Below, in pieces: positions 1 through 12,000 of a stretch of 64,000 nucleotides of DNA. The stretch covers positions 75,882,724-75,946,723 of the forward strand of contig NC_133773.1 of NCBI RefSeq assembly GCF_003597395.2, read 5' to 3'. The notes beneath the pieces are model-generated. The model had not been told where the DNA came from. It did no database searches and saw only the letters and a program-made list of their open reading frames with translations. The DNA is from Chelonoidis abingdonii. Its lineage: Eukaryota > Chordata > Testudines > Testudinidae. The translations under genes and the position numbers were made by a program. Each line of letters starts with the position of its first letter. The stretch's first letter is position 1.

Positions 1-53
1 CATCCAAGCCACTCCCATAAATTGAGGTTCCCATTTCAGTGAGTAGCTTGTGG

Positions 54-1310
54 ATCATTCTGGGTCCTTCTCCAAGAAAGACGCCCAGGGAAAGGCAGTA
101 TGTACGACTTCGTGGACTTTGCGACCCGATGGCCAAAGCAGTGGTCTAGTAACACCAAGAAGTAAAGGCGGTGTGCCAGCCTAACAGACATTTTCGGCCA
201 GGTAAGGGGTTGGCCGCTCCGATACCTTACCGGATTCAGAGATCTAATTTCCTGGCAGGCACCATGAAAGACCTGTGGGAAACTCAATGGGGTGACATCA
301 CTGGTTGCCACCCTGTTAACCACCATCAAACCCAATGCCTGATGGAAAGTCTAATGGACTTGGGGGCCGTGATACCATAAAATTCGTAAAATTAAACTCC
401 CAAACGACTGCGGACCTAGTGTTGAGCAGTTGCCTTTGCTTACAGGGCTGTACCACATCCCAGTTTAGGTGTTCTAACCCTTTGAAGCTTGTGTTATGCC
501 ATGAGTTAAGGGCCAATTACAGTTGGTAAGCACCAATGGGGAGGGGTTTTCACCCGCTCTCCAGGAACTAACATTCTGGACTTTGTCAGCAAACCTACAA
601 AACACCCTCCGACATTCTTTAGCCCTTGCTAGAGAAAACCTAAAGGATACTCAGGAAGAGCAAAAGGCTGGTATGCGTAAACATACCAGAGAACCGGGTT
701 CCTTCAAGAGAGGAGACCAAGGCTTACTGGTCCTGAAGGACGCAACAGGCCCATAAGATGGATAGCATCATGGGAGGGCCATTCACAGTCCAAGAGAACC
801 TGGAAAGCGTTAACTACGCTCATATGCATTCCATTCCCTCACTAAAACCCAAAGTGACTGTTGAATTCTCTCAAGCGCATTTATATTCAGAGACTAGCAG
901 GTTTGTCAGTTACAGGTCCAGGGAGGAATGAGTTGAAGTGGCCTGACGGTGTCCTAAGCGACGGTGAAAAAAAACAGTGCGGGAAGAGGTGAACCTTCAA
1001 CCAACCCTGGAACGTCTACAGCAGGCAACAAATCAAGGAGCTGTGCACTAGCTTCGCCCCATTGTTCTCAGCCACTCCAGGACGGACTGAACAGGCATAC
1101 CACTCCATTGACATAGGTAATGCTCACCCAGTTAGAACACCACCCTACCGGGTGTCCCCTCACGCACAAGCTGCTATTCAACGGGAGATCCAAAACATGC
1201 TACAGATGGGTATAATCCGCTCATCTACCAGTGCATGGGCATCTCCAGTGGTTCTGGTACCCAAACCAGATGGGGAAATACGCTTTTGCGTGGGCTTTAC
1301 CACAGGCACT
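54..1310 (+). mobile_element. Degraded Ty3/gypsy-like pol relic, integrase upstream of RT
   Basis: Frames broken by stops and shifts still read as one retroelement polyprotein. At about 112 the reading VDFATRWPKAV resembles the first catalytic aspartate region of an integrase core. At about 243 SNFLAGTMKDLW follows, where the second catalytic aspartate appears lost, and at about 340 LMESLM retains a glutamate. The integrase C-terminal part is seen at 523-756 (LALARENLKDTQEEQKA) and 771-817 (WEGPFTVQENLESVNY). A reverse transcriptase start follows in one frame at about 1025-1299, ending VVLVPKPDGEIRFCV. The order is therefore integrase then RT, the reverse of ordinary gypsy elements and like the Gmr1 group. 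The relic is non-functional, with multiple stops and frameshifts. The left end runs off the window and the right end is replaced by another repeat inside the RT domain. The family is fairly sure; the subgroup is inferred from order alone. Confidence 0.75.
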
Positions 1311-1800
1311 CACCTGGGAGTGGGGACGGTGGTTCTAGTCCTTGCTCCAATGACTATTATTTAGAGACTAAGGAACAGTGATTGAGAGCGACCCATCTCA
1401 ATGGAGGGGATGGTATGATGGGATAGCCATGTTTAGGGCACTTGCATGGGATACTGAAGACCTGAGTGCAAATTCACACTTCACACCAGGCAGTGGAGTG
1501 ATCTGAACCTCGCTTTCCCATATTCTAGGTACGTGTTTAACCAGTAGTCTGTGGCCATCCTTTGTATGATGTTAGGAGTGTTGAAAGCATGCCTGCTGGA
1601 TCAGGTACTACAGTGAGATGGGTGGGAGAATGCCTAATCTGTGAATTCTGTCAGAGTTTAGGTGTAAATTAGGTACTGAGCTTCTTGGTGGTGTCAGGAT
1701 TTAGGAGGCTCTGTGAATGCATGCTGACAGAATTTAGGTGTCTAGAGGATTTTAATGATTAAAAGTGAGGCATACTAGGGGTAGGCAGATTGTGATCAGT
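1311..1800. repeat. Unclassified interspersed repeat material
   Basis: The RT reading frame stops abruptly here and the sequence changes character. The segment includes a 28-bp stretch (1401-1428) identical to one inside the CR1 3' region at 2849-2876. A following part at 1430-1550 resembles vertebrate repeats of the type with ordered exon-like ends, but I cannot name the family. Imperfect internal repeats such as cagaatttaggtg / cagagtttaggtg occur at about 1651-1742. No coding potential is visible. Confidence 0.4.
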
Positions 1801-1968
1801 GTTTTTTTTTTTAAACAGAGTGATGCCTAAATGTTGCACTTCTTGACACTTAAGTGCATAAGCCTTTCGAATCTAGGGCAGAATGTCTTCAAACAGATGG
1901 TGGTGTTTGTGGGTAAAGCCATTATTCAAAATCTTGACGTTATTTTGTGAATTTTGTTTATCTTAGGC

Positions 1969-2165
1969 TATGTCTACACTGCACACCACTTGAGGCATGT
2001 AATTACACACTATATGTGGTGCCAACATTGTGGTGTATAGCTATATGGCACTGAAAAGCTCTAGCATGGGAGTAGCAGCAAGAGAAAGGCTTGGCAATGG
2101 TGATCTGCCAGAGCCTTTCCCCATGGCCTCCCATTTACCAGAGTTTTCCACGGCTGCTGGAGCCT
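1969..2165 (+). mobile_element. hAT-like non-autonomous DNA element fragment
   Basis: The left edge contains ggctatgtctacactgca, a terminal motif shared with other elements in this window (31347, 41243, 6378). The element is truncated or decayed on the right, and no target duplication was found. The assignment rests on the terminal motif only. Confidence 0.4.
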
Positions 2166-2289
2166 TTCCCTGTTGTAGCCAATTACTTTGTTCAATCATT
2201 CATTACTGATGTGGTTAAATATAATAAATTAATGTATAAATGATAGTTTAAGTAGTATAGTATCATAGAAGTATAAGGTTGATAAGCAT

Positions 2290-3318
2290 TTACAAGTGAT
2301 GAGCTGCCAATGTGATATGCCATTAAAAAAGCTAATGCAGTCTTGGGATGCATCAGGCGAAGTATTTCCACTAAAGATAAGGAGGTGTTAGAACTGTTAT
2401 ACAAGGCACTGGTGAGACCTCATCTGGAATATTGTGTGCAATATTGTGTGCAATCTGGTCTCCCATGTTTAAGAAGGATGAATCCAAACTGGAATAGGTA
2501 CGGAGAAGGGCTACTAGGATGATCCAAGGAATGGAAAACCTGTCTTATGAAAGGAGACTCAAAGAGCTTGGCTTGTTTAGCCTAAAGAAAAGAAGGCTGA
2601 GGGGAGTTATGATTGCTCTTTATAAAAATTTTGGAAGGATAAATATCAGGGAGGAAGAGGAATTGTTTAAGCTTAGTACCAATGTGGACACAAGAACAAA
2701 TGGATATAAACTGGCTATCAGGAAGTTTAGACTTGAAGTTAGATGAAGGTTTCCAACCATAAGAGGAGTGAAGTTCTGGAATAGCCTTCCAAGGGAAATA
2801 ATGGGGGCAAAAGACATATCTGGCTTCAAGTCTAAGCTTGATAAGTTTATGGAGGGGATGGTATGATGGGATAGCCTAATTTTGGCAATTAATTCATCTT
2901 TGATTATTTGCAGGTAAATATTCCTAGTGGTCTGTGATGGGATGTTAGATGCGGTGGGATCTGAGTTACTACAGAGAATTCTTTCCTGGGTGCTGGCTGG
3001 TGAGTCTTGCCCACATGCTCAGGGTTTAACTGATCGCTATATTTGGGGTTGGGAAGGAATTTTCCTCCAAGGCAAATTGGCAGAGGCCCTGGATGTTTTT
3101 CATCTTCCTCTGCAGCATGGGGCATGGGTCACTTGCTGGAAGATTCTCTGCATGTTGAGGTCTTTAAACCACAATTTGAGGACTTCAGTAACTCAGACAT
3201 AGGTTAGGGGTTTGTTACAGGAGTGAGTGGGTGAGATTCTGTGGCCTGCGTTGTGCAGGAGGTCAGACTAGATGATCATAATGGTCCCTTCTGACCTTTG
3301 AGTCTATGAGTCTATTAG
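2290..3318 (+). mobile_element. CR1 LINE, 3' part of ORF2 and 3' UTR
   Basis: The translation shows the C-terminal CR1 ORF2 region: KKANAVLGCIRR near 2325, ALVRPHLEYCVQ near 2407 and MIQGMENLSYERRLKELGLF at 2519. The 3' UTR ends with repeated gagtctatgagtctat at about 3299-3316, the short tandem tail typical of turtle CR1. The copy is 5' truncated, as is usual for LINEs. A 12-bp tandem duplication (aatattgtgtgc, about 2429-2453) disrupts the frame. The reading frame at 2519-2746 is a surviving piece of ORF2, not a host gene. Confidence 0.9.
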
Positions 3319-3366
3319 GTATACTAGCAAAATAAGGCTATAATGCAAGTCCCACACTCTGAAGCC

Positions 3367-4090
3367 TGTAAGATTTCAGCTTAGCCATACTAGGCCTAAG
3401 GAGGGTAGACATGATCTGAGAACTTAAACCATGATTTGAGGACTTCAGTAATTCAGACATAAGTTAGGGGTTTGTTACAGGAGTGGGTGGGTGAGATTCT
3501 GTGGCCTGCGTTGTGCAGGAGATCAGATTAGATGATTATAATGGTCCCTTCTGACCTTATGTCTATGGGTCTATGAGACATAAGTAGGTAACCCAGGAAT
3601 AACCTGTACCAGTAAATTTACAAGCTTATTGTAAAAAACATGCCAATAGGTAATGTTCAGGAAAAGTATGCAACAATGTACTCATCTAGGCTGTGAGACA
3701 GCTGAACAACAGAGAACCCCAAAGTTTATGGATTGTGGCAGTACAGATAAGAAAAACGTGATGGAACCCTCATACATATGTATAAGGTAGTAGGTGTGGT
3801 CATAAGAGAATAAAAAGGGTTCCTTGGTATGGACAGGCAGGAAAGACCTGAGCAGGAAACTATTCCCCCCACACTCCTGATGACAACCTGTTGAAGGATC
3901 CACCTGATTCGATGATCTCTTGGGGGATGTAAGTATGAATACAGTGCTGGCTATTGCATTGGCTTTCTCAGGTTTTCTATATGTATGTGTTTGTGACTGT
4001 AACATTGATTATCTGCTTGGTGAGTTTGTGTTACATACACAATTCATTACTTGTAGCTGTGTCTTGTGGTCACTGTATGCATTCTTCATG
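3367..4090 (+). mobile_element. Probable solo LTR split by a CR1 tail
   Basis: The sequence starting TGTAAGATTTCAGC at 3367 resumes after a CR1 tail at about 3579. It carries a TATA/poly(A)-like segment (gaataaaaaggg, about 3809) followed by U5-like sequence. No internal retroviral genes are present, so a solo LTR is the best reading. The 3' boundary is uncertain and no target duplication could be matched. Confidence 0.5.
3421..3578 (+). mobile_element. CR1 LINE 3' tail (second copy)
   Basis: This is about 158 bp nearly matching the last part of the CR1 at 3160-3318, including gtgagattctgtggcctgcg and ending with tatgtctatgggtctatgag. It interrupts the LTR-like sequence, so it inserted after that LTR. 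It is strongly 5' truncated. Confidence 0.85.
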
Positions 4091-4220
4091 TGCTCCTAAA
4101 GTTTTCCAATCTAAGGAAATCCCTGAGGGTGACTCTTAGCTGGTTGATCTTAAAACTGTAGCTCACTCACTAGGGATGAACAACGTCAATTCAACTTAAA
4201 GGCTACATTTGGGTGCAAGA

Positions 4221-4475
4221 GGAAGAAACTCTGACAGTGGGGAGGCAGCTGGACACTACATTATTAAAATTAGCAGTGTAGATGGAGGAGGCAGTACTTG
4301 GGCAAGCAGACAGACACGTAAGGTACATACCCACAGGGTTCAGGGGTGTCTTTACTCGCCTAAGAAGTGCCTCACCATTTACACTGCTATTTATACTTGT
4401 GCTGGGGGGGCATGCAGTGTATGTATTCTACATGCTGTCAAAAGGAGTGTGTGGTGTAGGCATACTTTTTGACTT
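4221..4475. mobile_element. hAT-like non-autonomous element fragment
   Basis: The segment contains cagtgtagatgg near 4274 and ends with gtgtggtgtaggcatac at about 4449-4465, resembling inverted forms of the terminal motif at 1969. It has an internal G7 run. Two overlapping reading frames (4209-4524) lie in it and look fortuitous. Confidence 0.4.
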
Positions 4476-4479
4476 GCTT

Positions 4480-6370
4480 CTAAAAAACTATTATGTGATA
4501 GCTCACGCAAGTCATATGAAATAGTTACTGTTCCCAAGCTGAGTGAATAAAACTTTTAAAAATAGACTTCTACCATGAGTCCTGACAGGAGAATTAATAA
4601 TTAAATGTGAATAGTAAAGTCTGAGTTTAAAGTCTGCTTCCTACAGGCATTTGTGCTACTAAAATTAGTCACACAAATATTTGTGGAAAGGGAGTTCAAA
4701 AGGGGCATAAACTCAGTAGAGAAAAACATCTTAAAAATACAACTGAATTCTCAAAAGAAAAATGGCAATAATCTATGAGCTCTGCATGAGCTGCAATTAA
4801 AATCACTGAGAAAGACAAAGGAAGCTAAACTGCTTGACTGTACTGGGGGTCTGTGCACTAGAGAAGGAATCTGAGCCAGCCCCTCATAGAAGGGAGAGGC
4901 CATTTTGGGTGAGTTGGGAGCCGTGCCACAGGACCACAATTAGGATCAGGATCCAGTGCCTCAGAAACCAAGTGCAGGGAGCACAGTGAGACTGCAATCC
5001 CATTCCAGCTCCCAGGCTGGAATAGCAACTGCAAAGACCTTCATTCTAGTCTCAGGTTCTTCCCATGGGCTGTGAAGGTGAATTCTATCCTTTCAATCCC
5101 ATCATCAAAGTCATTTTACCTGAGCTTTGTGGGTGGATGAATTAATTTCACACAAGGGGAACAAAATAGCTGAATGAGCTAATACTAGCTCAAGGAGTGG
5201 AGGGAGAGGGAAAAAAATACTAAATAGTACCCATTAACACGTGAAAGGAAAGCAATTACATTAATGATGACTTAAAAATGGCTGCAATATCAAAGTCCTT
5301 TTTTAAAATTAACAGAAAAATACAGTAAAATTGGACAAGTAGGAAGCAGTGAAGACTCGTTATGGGAATACTGTACCTGGAAAGTATGAACAGGTGCAAA
5401 CCAGCCAGCTTGGATGACATGCATTGCAGGGTGTTAAGGGAATGAACTGATTAACTTACCAAATCAATGTTAATTATTTCTGAAAAGTCACAGAGAACTG
5501 AGGAGGTATCAGAAGACTGAACAAAAACATATATGACGTCAATCTTTTAAGAAGGAAAAAAGAGTGACTGGCAAATTTTATCCACTAAGAATGATTTCAA
5601 CCCCAGTAAAATAGTGGCACAAATATTACAAGAAAATAATTGCTACGTGGAGGGAGGAGTTTTCAAAAAGCATCTAAAACATTTAGGTGTTATTGAAAAT
5701 CTCATCCATAGGCTCTTAATCAGGAAAGCATACCAAATTAGGAAAGCACTTAAGGTACTTACCTGTAAGTACCTCCTTAAGTGCTTTTCTGAATCGGGAT
5801 CCTAGAGGATAAAGAAATAATGAATAACCAGAGATCTGAAAATAATTTTTTTTGCCAAACTTAAAAAGTTTGATTTTTGGGGTGGTGGTGGGGGCAGAAT
5901 ACAATTACAAACTGGACAAAAGAGATCTAAGATATTTGGATTTTGGTAAAGAATGTAATGTATTTTCACAAAATCTGGAAAAAATTAATTCTTATGATCC
6001 TGAATACGTGTAAACCTAGCCAGACTGAAGAATGGAAGCAGAAGGAAGAAAACAGAGGTTAACAATGGACATGTAAACTGTAAATATAAAGTGGCCTTGT
6101 AGATAATATGTAGTTGGTAGATAAAGAATAGTAGGAAAGAAAGGAATGTATGGCAGCTTGTAATTGTGGCTTAGCATGTAGTACAGCATATAAACAGTTC
6201 ATGATCTAGATGGAGATTAGCTACAAAAATTAGTAGACCAATCAGAGTGCGTGATTTGATGTAGATTGGAATGCACATGTGGTAGCCTGTTTCAGAATAT
6301 GTACATATATGGATTTGCATTCATGGGCTTTGGAGCTGTGACCTAAAAGCACCTCGCTGCACTTGAGCCT
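4480..6370. other. No gene recognised; AT-rich intergenic DNA
   Basis: I see no convincing exon, RNA gene or classified transposon here apart from the foldback hairpin at 5743-5787. Short reading frames at 4751-4939 and 5614-5904 have no recognisable similarity. Confidence 0.5.
5743..5787. repeat. Foldback hairpin repeat
   Basis: Left arm aaagcacttaaggtacttac (5743-5762), 2-bp loop, right arm 5765-5787 complementary except for a 3-bp insertion. It is followed by tctgaatcggga, matching a recurrent palindromic repeat class elsewhere in the window (for example 25028). Confidence 0.75.
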
Positions 6371-6377
6371 GATCAAC

Positions 6378-6555
6378 TGAGGCCTGGTCTACACTACAGA
6401 GTTAGATCAGAAGCTCCCATTGGCCCGGACCAGCAAACCGCGGCCACTGGGAGCCGCGATCGGCCGAACCTGTGGACGCGGCCGGTACACAAACTGACCC
6501 GCCCCACCAGGGGCTTTCCCTGCACAAGCGGCGGAACAAGTTTGGGAACCACTGG
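6378..6555. repeat. GC-rich interspersed repeat
   Basis: It begins with ggcctggtctacactacag and contains CpG-rich sequence in an AT-rich neighbourhood, ending near gggaaccactgg. The combination resembles a common reptile non-autonomous DNA transposon. The CpG content belongs to the repeat and is not a promoter. Confidence 0.5.
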
Positions 6556-6690
6556 ACTAGAGGGAAGACGCTGGGATCAGCTTTTGGTCCCATCTTATTT
6601 AACATATTCATTAATATTTTGAAAGAAGGGGTAGCAGCACCTGATTGAAACGCAGAGATAAAACTAGGTTTCCATTGATTTGTAGATAAT
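6556..6690 (+). mobile_element. CR1 LINE fragment, RT domain
   Basis: The segment ggtcccatcttatttaacat at about 6586 followed by attcattaatatttt corresponds to the RT stretch also seen at about 17370-17430. It is short and isolated. Confidence 0.5.
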
Positions 6691-6699
6691 TCAGATTTT

Positions 6700-8970
6700 C
6701 CAGGAACTGCCACACTTCCTTTTTATTAATAACCATTTTATAGTGTCTTATCTTTTGCTCCTTCAGTTCAGTTTATGCTTTTTTCCATTTGTGATGAATT
6801 GACGTAGCGTCTCATTGCTTCTCATTCCCTGTTATGTGGGCTTTGTGAATAAAGCAGTATTGGATTTCTTTTCTTCTCTGTGTGTTCTTTCCAAAAACCA
6901 ACATAAAAAGTCTTATAGTATGTAACATCATCTTAAGGCCAAGGTCAAGTTAGTGCTTCAGGATACTGCTCAGAGTGACAGGATTCATGCCGGATACCAA
7001 CAGAAACCAGAATTTCTAATGCATGCACTGAAGCATTTCCCTTACTGAAAAGTCAGTGAAAACAATGCTAAGGTTAATAAATGATGCTGCTAGCCTTTTA
7101 TGTTTCCAGTGAAATTGGTCCACAAAACATTACACACACACACACATAAAAACACACACTATATCTCAATGGCATTTAAAATTTCCTCCAGATGCCTCGC
7201 TTTACTTTGCTGTCCTGATCTTACCTGTGTTACCATTTTATGTCTACTGTCCTCTCAACTGTCAGCTCACTTTTCTCTGCTTCATACTGGGAAGTTAATC
7301 AATGAGAATGTGCTGGATGCAGGGCCCAAGTGCATTCTTGGCTGTTTCATATGCACCTCCTGAAGGGTTAACTATTAAAAGGGTGACAGAAAAGGGCATT
7401 TGCCCACTACACTCTGCCCACAGTCACTTTGTAGAGCAGCCTCCTGTTTGAAAATCTGATCAAGCATTTTTGAAACTACAGTTGAACTACAAGAGAAAAT
7501 CTGAGCACTATCACCTCCAATGGCCTGATTACAGGCATAATAAAGGCACTTAAAGATGTGCTCCCACAGTTTATTTGTATCAGGTCAGCAATGTTATTAT
7601 AGTTCTTCCCATTCTCACTTTAAAATGATATGTGTTAGCCTATTATTACCAGCAAGTCATCACTTTTCATCGTTTTACTTCTGTCTTGAGGGGCACCTTT
7701 AGGCAGCTGGCTTCTTGGTCACTAAGTTTAAATTTAGATAGCTCCTGAGAATGGTGCATCTTTCAGTCCACAACTGCTTAGAGCATGGAAACACCTATGC
7801 ATTCCTGAGTGTAACCAATGACAATGCAAGTTTAAAAAAATTATATTAAAAACCTGGAAGGAAACAACGTGAAAAGCTGTTTTGATGCTTTGCAATAATC
7901 AAGGTCCTTTGTACTCCACAGTATGGTAGACCTAAATTCCCTGGAAGGTCCTAATCTACAGAATCTGCTAGGGCAAATTGGAAAAGAGAGTTTTTTAAAA
8001 ATATAAAATAAAATAAATTTATCACCTTAAGAGGCAGCATGTGACTGGGATAAGCACATTTGCTGGATATTTCTGCTAAATGATCTGTAAAACAGTTATG
8101 TGTGTCATTTCTAATGTCATCTTAAGGTTTCAGAGTAAACAGCCAATTTAAATGAAATTCATACCTCAGAGTTATTGTGTCAGGGTTTCTTTAATCTGTG
8201 GAAGAGAATGTTATTACAGTTTAGGCTTGGTTCATGTTTCTAAGGTTACCTTGCGAGCTGGACACATTTCTTTTAAATAAAAGCTGAAGTTTTGGAGTTC
8301 AATTCTGCACTAGGGAGTGAATTCCACAGAAAAGTGCAGGCTGTGAAATTTCAGAATACAGAAGGTCCTAGCAACAGTAAGTGACATATTTATTTAACAT
8401 TTTTAAAAGTGTGTTAAGTATTCATAAAACTGTAAATTGTGAGATTGTGTCACAAATGACACAGATCAGTATGCTTCTAAATGTACATGGGATGCATTCC
8501 TATATCTAAGAAAATGTTATTAAATAAGGGTATTTAAATAATATATTCCAAATTTAGTTGAACAACAAGGGGCTTGATCTTTCACCTGTTTTAATCTAAG
8601 TTTCTCTCTATTGATTTAAATGGCATTTCCTCTAATTTTCATCAGTGCAAATGACATCATAATCAGGCCTGACACATCTGGACCTTTCTGATTTAGGAAA
8701 ACAATCATTATATTTTTCTCCATACAGAAACATAGTATTCCTCTTCTTATTGTTTGTATCAGTTAGCTAGGAATGAATTAGGAAATACTGAGAAGTAAGA
8801 ACAGCATTAGCACAGCAAAAGGTGAATATTTATTTAAATATTGTACTTTTAATTTAATTTTCCTATATATTACTGTACAAACATATTTCTTCCTTCTGAT
8901 TTATAACAAAAACAAAGGTGGGCTCTCAAGAAAGCAGTTTCTTTATAGGTTTATTTTCAGAAATGAGGAA
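6700..8970. other. No gene recognised
   Basis: AT-rich sequence with a short (AC)n run at about 7131-7145. The reading frame at 7100-7363 spans that simple repeat and has no recognisable domain. I see no other structure. Confidence 0.5.
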
Positions 8971-8974
8971 CAGC

Positions 8975-9047
8975 GGTGAAATCCTGGCCTCAGTGAAGTG
9001 AATGGCAAATAGCAAGCCATTGACTTGAATGGGGCCAGAATTTCACC
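8975..9047. repeat. Foldback repeat, 32-bp arms
   Basis: The left arm 8975-9006 starts ggtgaaatcctggcctcag. The right arm 9016-9047 ends ggggccagaatttcacc. The loop is 9 bp. Arms pair with a few mismatches. The centre of each arm carries the tgaagtgaatgg / ccattgacttgaat core common to this palindromic class. Confidence 0.8.
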
Positions 9048-9049
9048 TG

Positions 9050-12000
9050 GCATATTTAAATTACTGTGTTCACTCATAATAGTCCTCTCTTTTTCTTTGT
9101 TTTGTAAACTACAAGGCAATCCAGGTTCTTAGGCACACCCACATAGGAAGCCCCATTGCTCTGCCTCTGTGTCATTGTCACTTGTCCAGTAGGACCTAGA
9201 ATGTGATAACTGATGTATATCAGATAATCTCTCCACTGAAAATAGCTTCTGGTTGCTACAGACTAGGGCTCTAGAGATGAAAGACTCTGTACTTCATTAC
9301 CGTGAACTATTAAATTTCCATTTCTCTACCCCCAACACAGGCACATCTGTGTTGATTTTAATGAATTCATTCACTGAGTTTGCAATACATGGATTTTTTA
9401 ATTGCTGCTTTATTAATGTCAAAGGTGTCATTGTTTGCTTCTTAAACAGCTACTGACACCTCACAGGCAATTCTCATGGCATCTCATATTATATGAAGTA
9501 TTTTTTTGTATTCTCCTTGGCATTTTTTTTAACTACTAAGACTATTTGCATGAAGAAAAGTTTGTTGATGTTGCTATTATTACTCATCTGAAGTCCTACT
9601 TCTCCATAACATAAGACTAATCCCCACAGCAGTTAACTGTAGGCCCAGTCACACCTCTGGGATATGTGGCAAAAGTCACTCTTTCTGCACAGATCCTTCT
9701 CTCTAGTGCAGTCAGGGACCTCCACGATATGATTCCTCCTCAGAGAAAACAAGAAGGGGTTAGTGAACAGGTTGAGGGAGGAGTGGATAGGCAAGAGGTG
9801 ATACAAATCTTCCTGCTCCCTTTCTGGAGGTTACTTGAGAAGTATAATACAGAGAGAAGCTATATTACATTTTCACAGCTCTGCCTCCCCTGCAGACAAT
9901 GTGGATGGCTATTATCTCCCCTGTAAGGAGATCTCCAAGAAAGGAACAGTTATGGTACCCAGTTAGGGGCTTCAGTGGAGCCACTCAGTTAACAAGCAAA
10001 GGCCAGAGCTACTACAGAGTGACCAGCTTCCTCACAGGTGATTTTGATCTCTTCCTGATCTCATGGGATCCATTCAAATGCACAGCAGTTTTGATTGAGC
10101 CCTTTTAACTGTAGAGGGTAAATTCTGCTCCTTGGTAGAACAGGGAGAATTCTCCACAGAAGACCCTCATAAATATTTCTTCCCCTTCAAATCTCTCTTC
10201 AGTGGTTCCATGTGGAAGTGGGCAGTCTGGCCTTAAAGTATTACCAAGAGTTATGATTTTATTTTTAGATAAGCAACAGGAGCAGATATAGGGCTAAACA
10301 AAGATTTTACTTTACACTACTTACATGTGGTGACTCAGAGCATTTTCCACTAAGCAATAATATTATAGCAAAAATAAAAATAAAAAGAGAGTACTCAGTT
10401 TAGACTTAAAAATTGAGAATTTCTAATTTCCTGAGTTTGAGATGCAATTTCCAGAGAGGTGTAAACAGAAAAAGCCGTGATTCATAAAAATAGCAGCCCT
10501 GTTGCGAGGATTATCATGAGTTGCTAATGGAACACTGAAAGAGCAATTCTGAAATACATGAAAGGCCCAGTCTATAAAGAATTTGTTTAAAGGATAAGCA
10601 AAATTTTAAAATCTATAAAGAAATCTGCTGAAAGCTAATGTGAAGATTTTAGAGAAGTTGAGTGTATAATTAAAAATCTTGCTGCAGAGTTCAAAATGAG
10701 CGTGAGTGTGCTGATTTGTTTATAAGACCTATAAACAAGGAGCTTAAATAGTCCCATCTTATAAAGTTCATACAATAATAAACAGGAACAGAAACACGTT
10801 AAGATATTATATGAAAGCAGAATTGTCTCTGAACTGAATGCTCTTCAAAATTTATAAAAAAAAATAGTGCTGCGTGTCTTTTTGTCATGTCCCATAAACC
10901 ACTGTCAGAAGTATAAGATCTAAAATACACCACATTATACTCCAACTGCATTGTTATAATAATAAACAGAACTAGATATACAAGATTTCTAAAATGCAAA
11001 TAATGTTGTTTTATTCTTCTATCTGCAAAATAGCTTTCAGATATCAGCTTATAAAAATAGTTATCATTTTTAACTGTCAAGAGTCTTTATTTTTTTCATA
11101 TTTCTGATGTAAAGGGACTTGAAAATGGGATGAAACATTATTTCTTTCCATAAAGAAATCAGATGTCTTCCCTTTTACAAAATATACCAGAATGTGGACC
11201 TTCACCACCTAACTGATGAGAGTAACAAGCTTGCATTTAAATAGTTCATCTTACATAGGGTAAATTTTGTTTTATTTAGCATGTACTAAAAATATAAGTT
11301 CTACCCTTCTCAGAGATGGCATACAAATAACATGCAGGTATAGTACTATCACAAGGTAAGTAATTCAAGTTGCTTCTACTGGAGCATTTAATGTAACCTC
11401 CCCCTACCACCTCCCAGAAAAAAAATCCCACAAAAATTAAAATGATGTAAGAAAAGTTAGATCTCTAATGTTGTTTTAAAAAATGAGAACAGTCATTACC
11501 CTTGTGTCATATCTGAAACAGGGGAAATCATTTAAGGGTCAGTTGTGCTTAGAAGGTATAGTTCTTCATTGAAGGTACAGTATAAGATTTCCATCTCAGT
11601 GGATAGCTAGGAGTGATTGTGTTAGAGGGAAGACAACGTGGTAGAAGTTTACCTGCCATCTGCCCAGGTATAAATGATTGCACAAGGTGCAAAGCAGGAG
11701 AATTGGTCTCAATGACTTCCCGAAAGCAAAATACCTGTGTCAACATTTTAACACACCCTCATTTGGACATGATGAACTGGGCTGATCTATATCCTTTTGG
11801 GATGGCTTGTGATGCTAATAGCTCAAGTCAGGAGCAGTCTTTTTATTCCAGAGTGCATAAGGGCTGCAAATTCACCCTGCCCCTGTCTGCGAAATAAAAG
11901 CTAGAACCTTCCTATGCACTCCCACCTTCTCACTGCCTTCACAGAAGCCATACACTACATAGCTTCTAGACTTTTGTGCATAATGACCATGACTATTCTT

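Noticed and set aside
2519..2746. 75-codon frame as a possible host gene
   Set aside because: It is the C-terminal part of CR1 ORF2.
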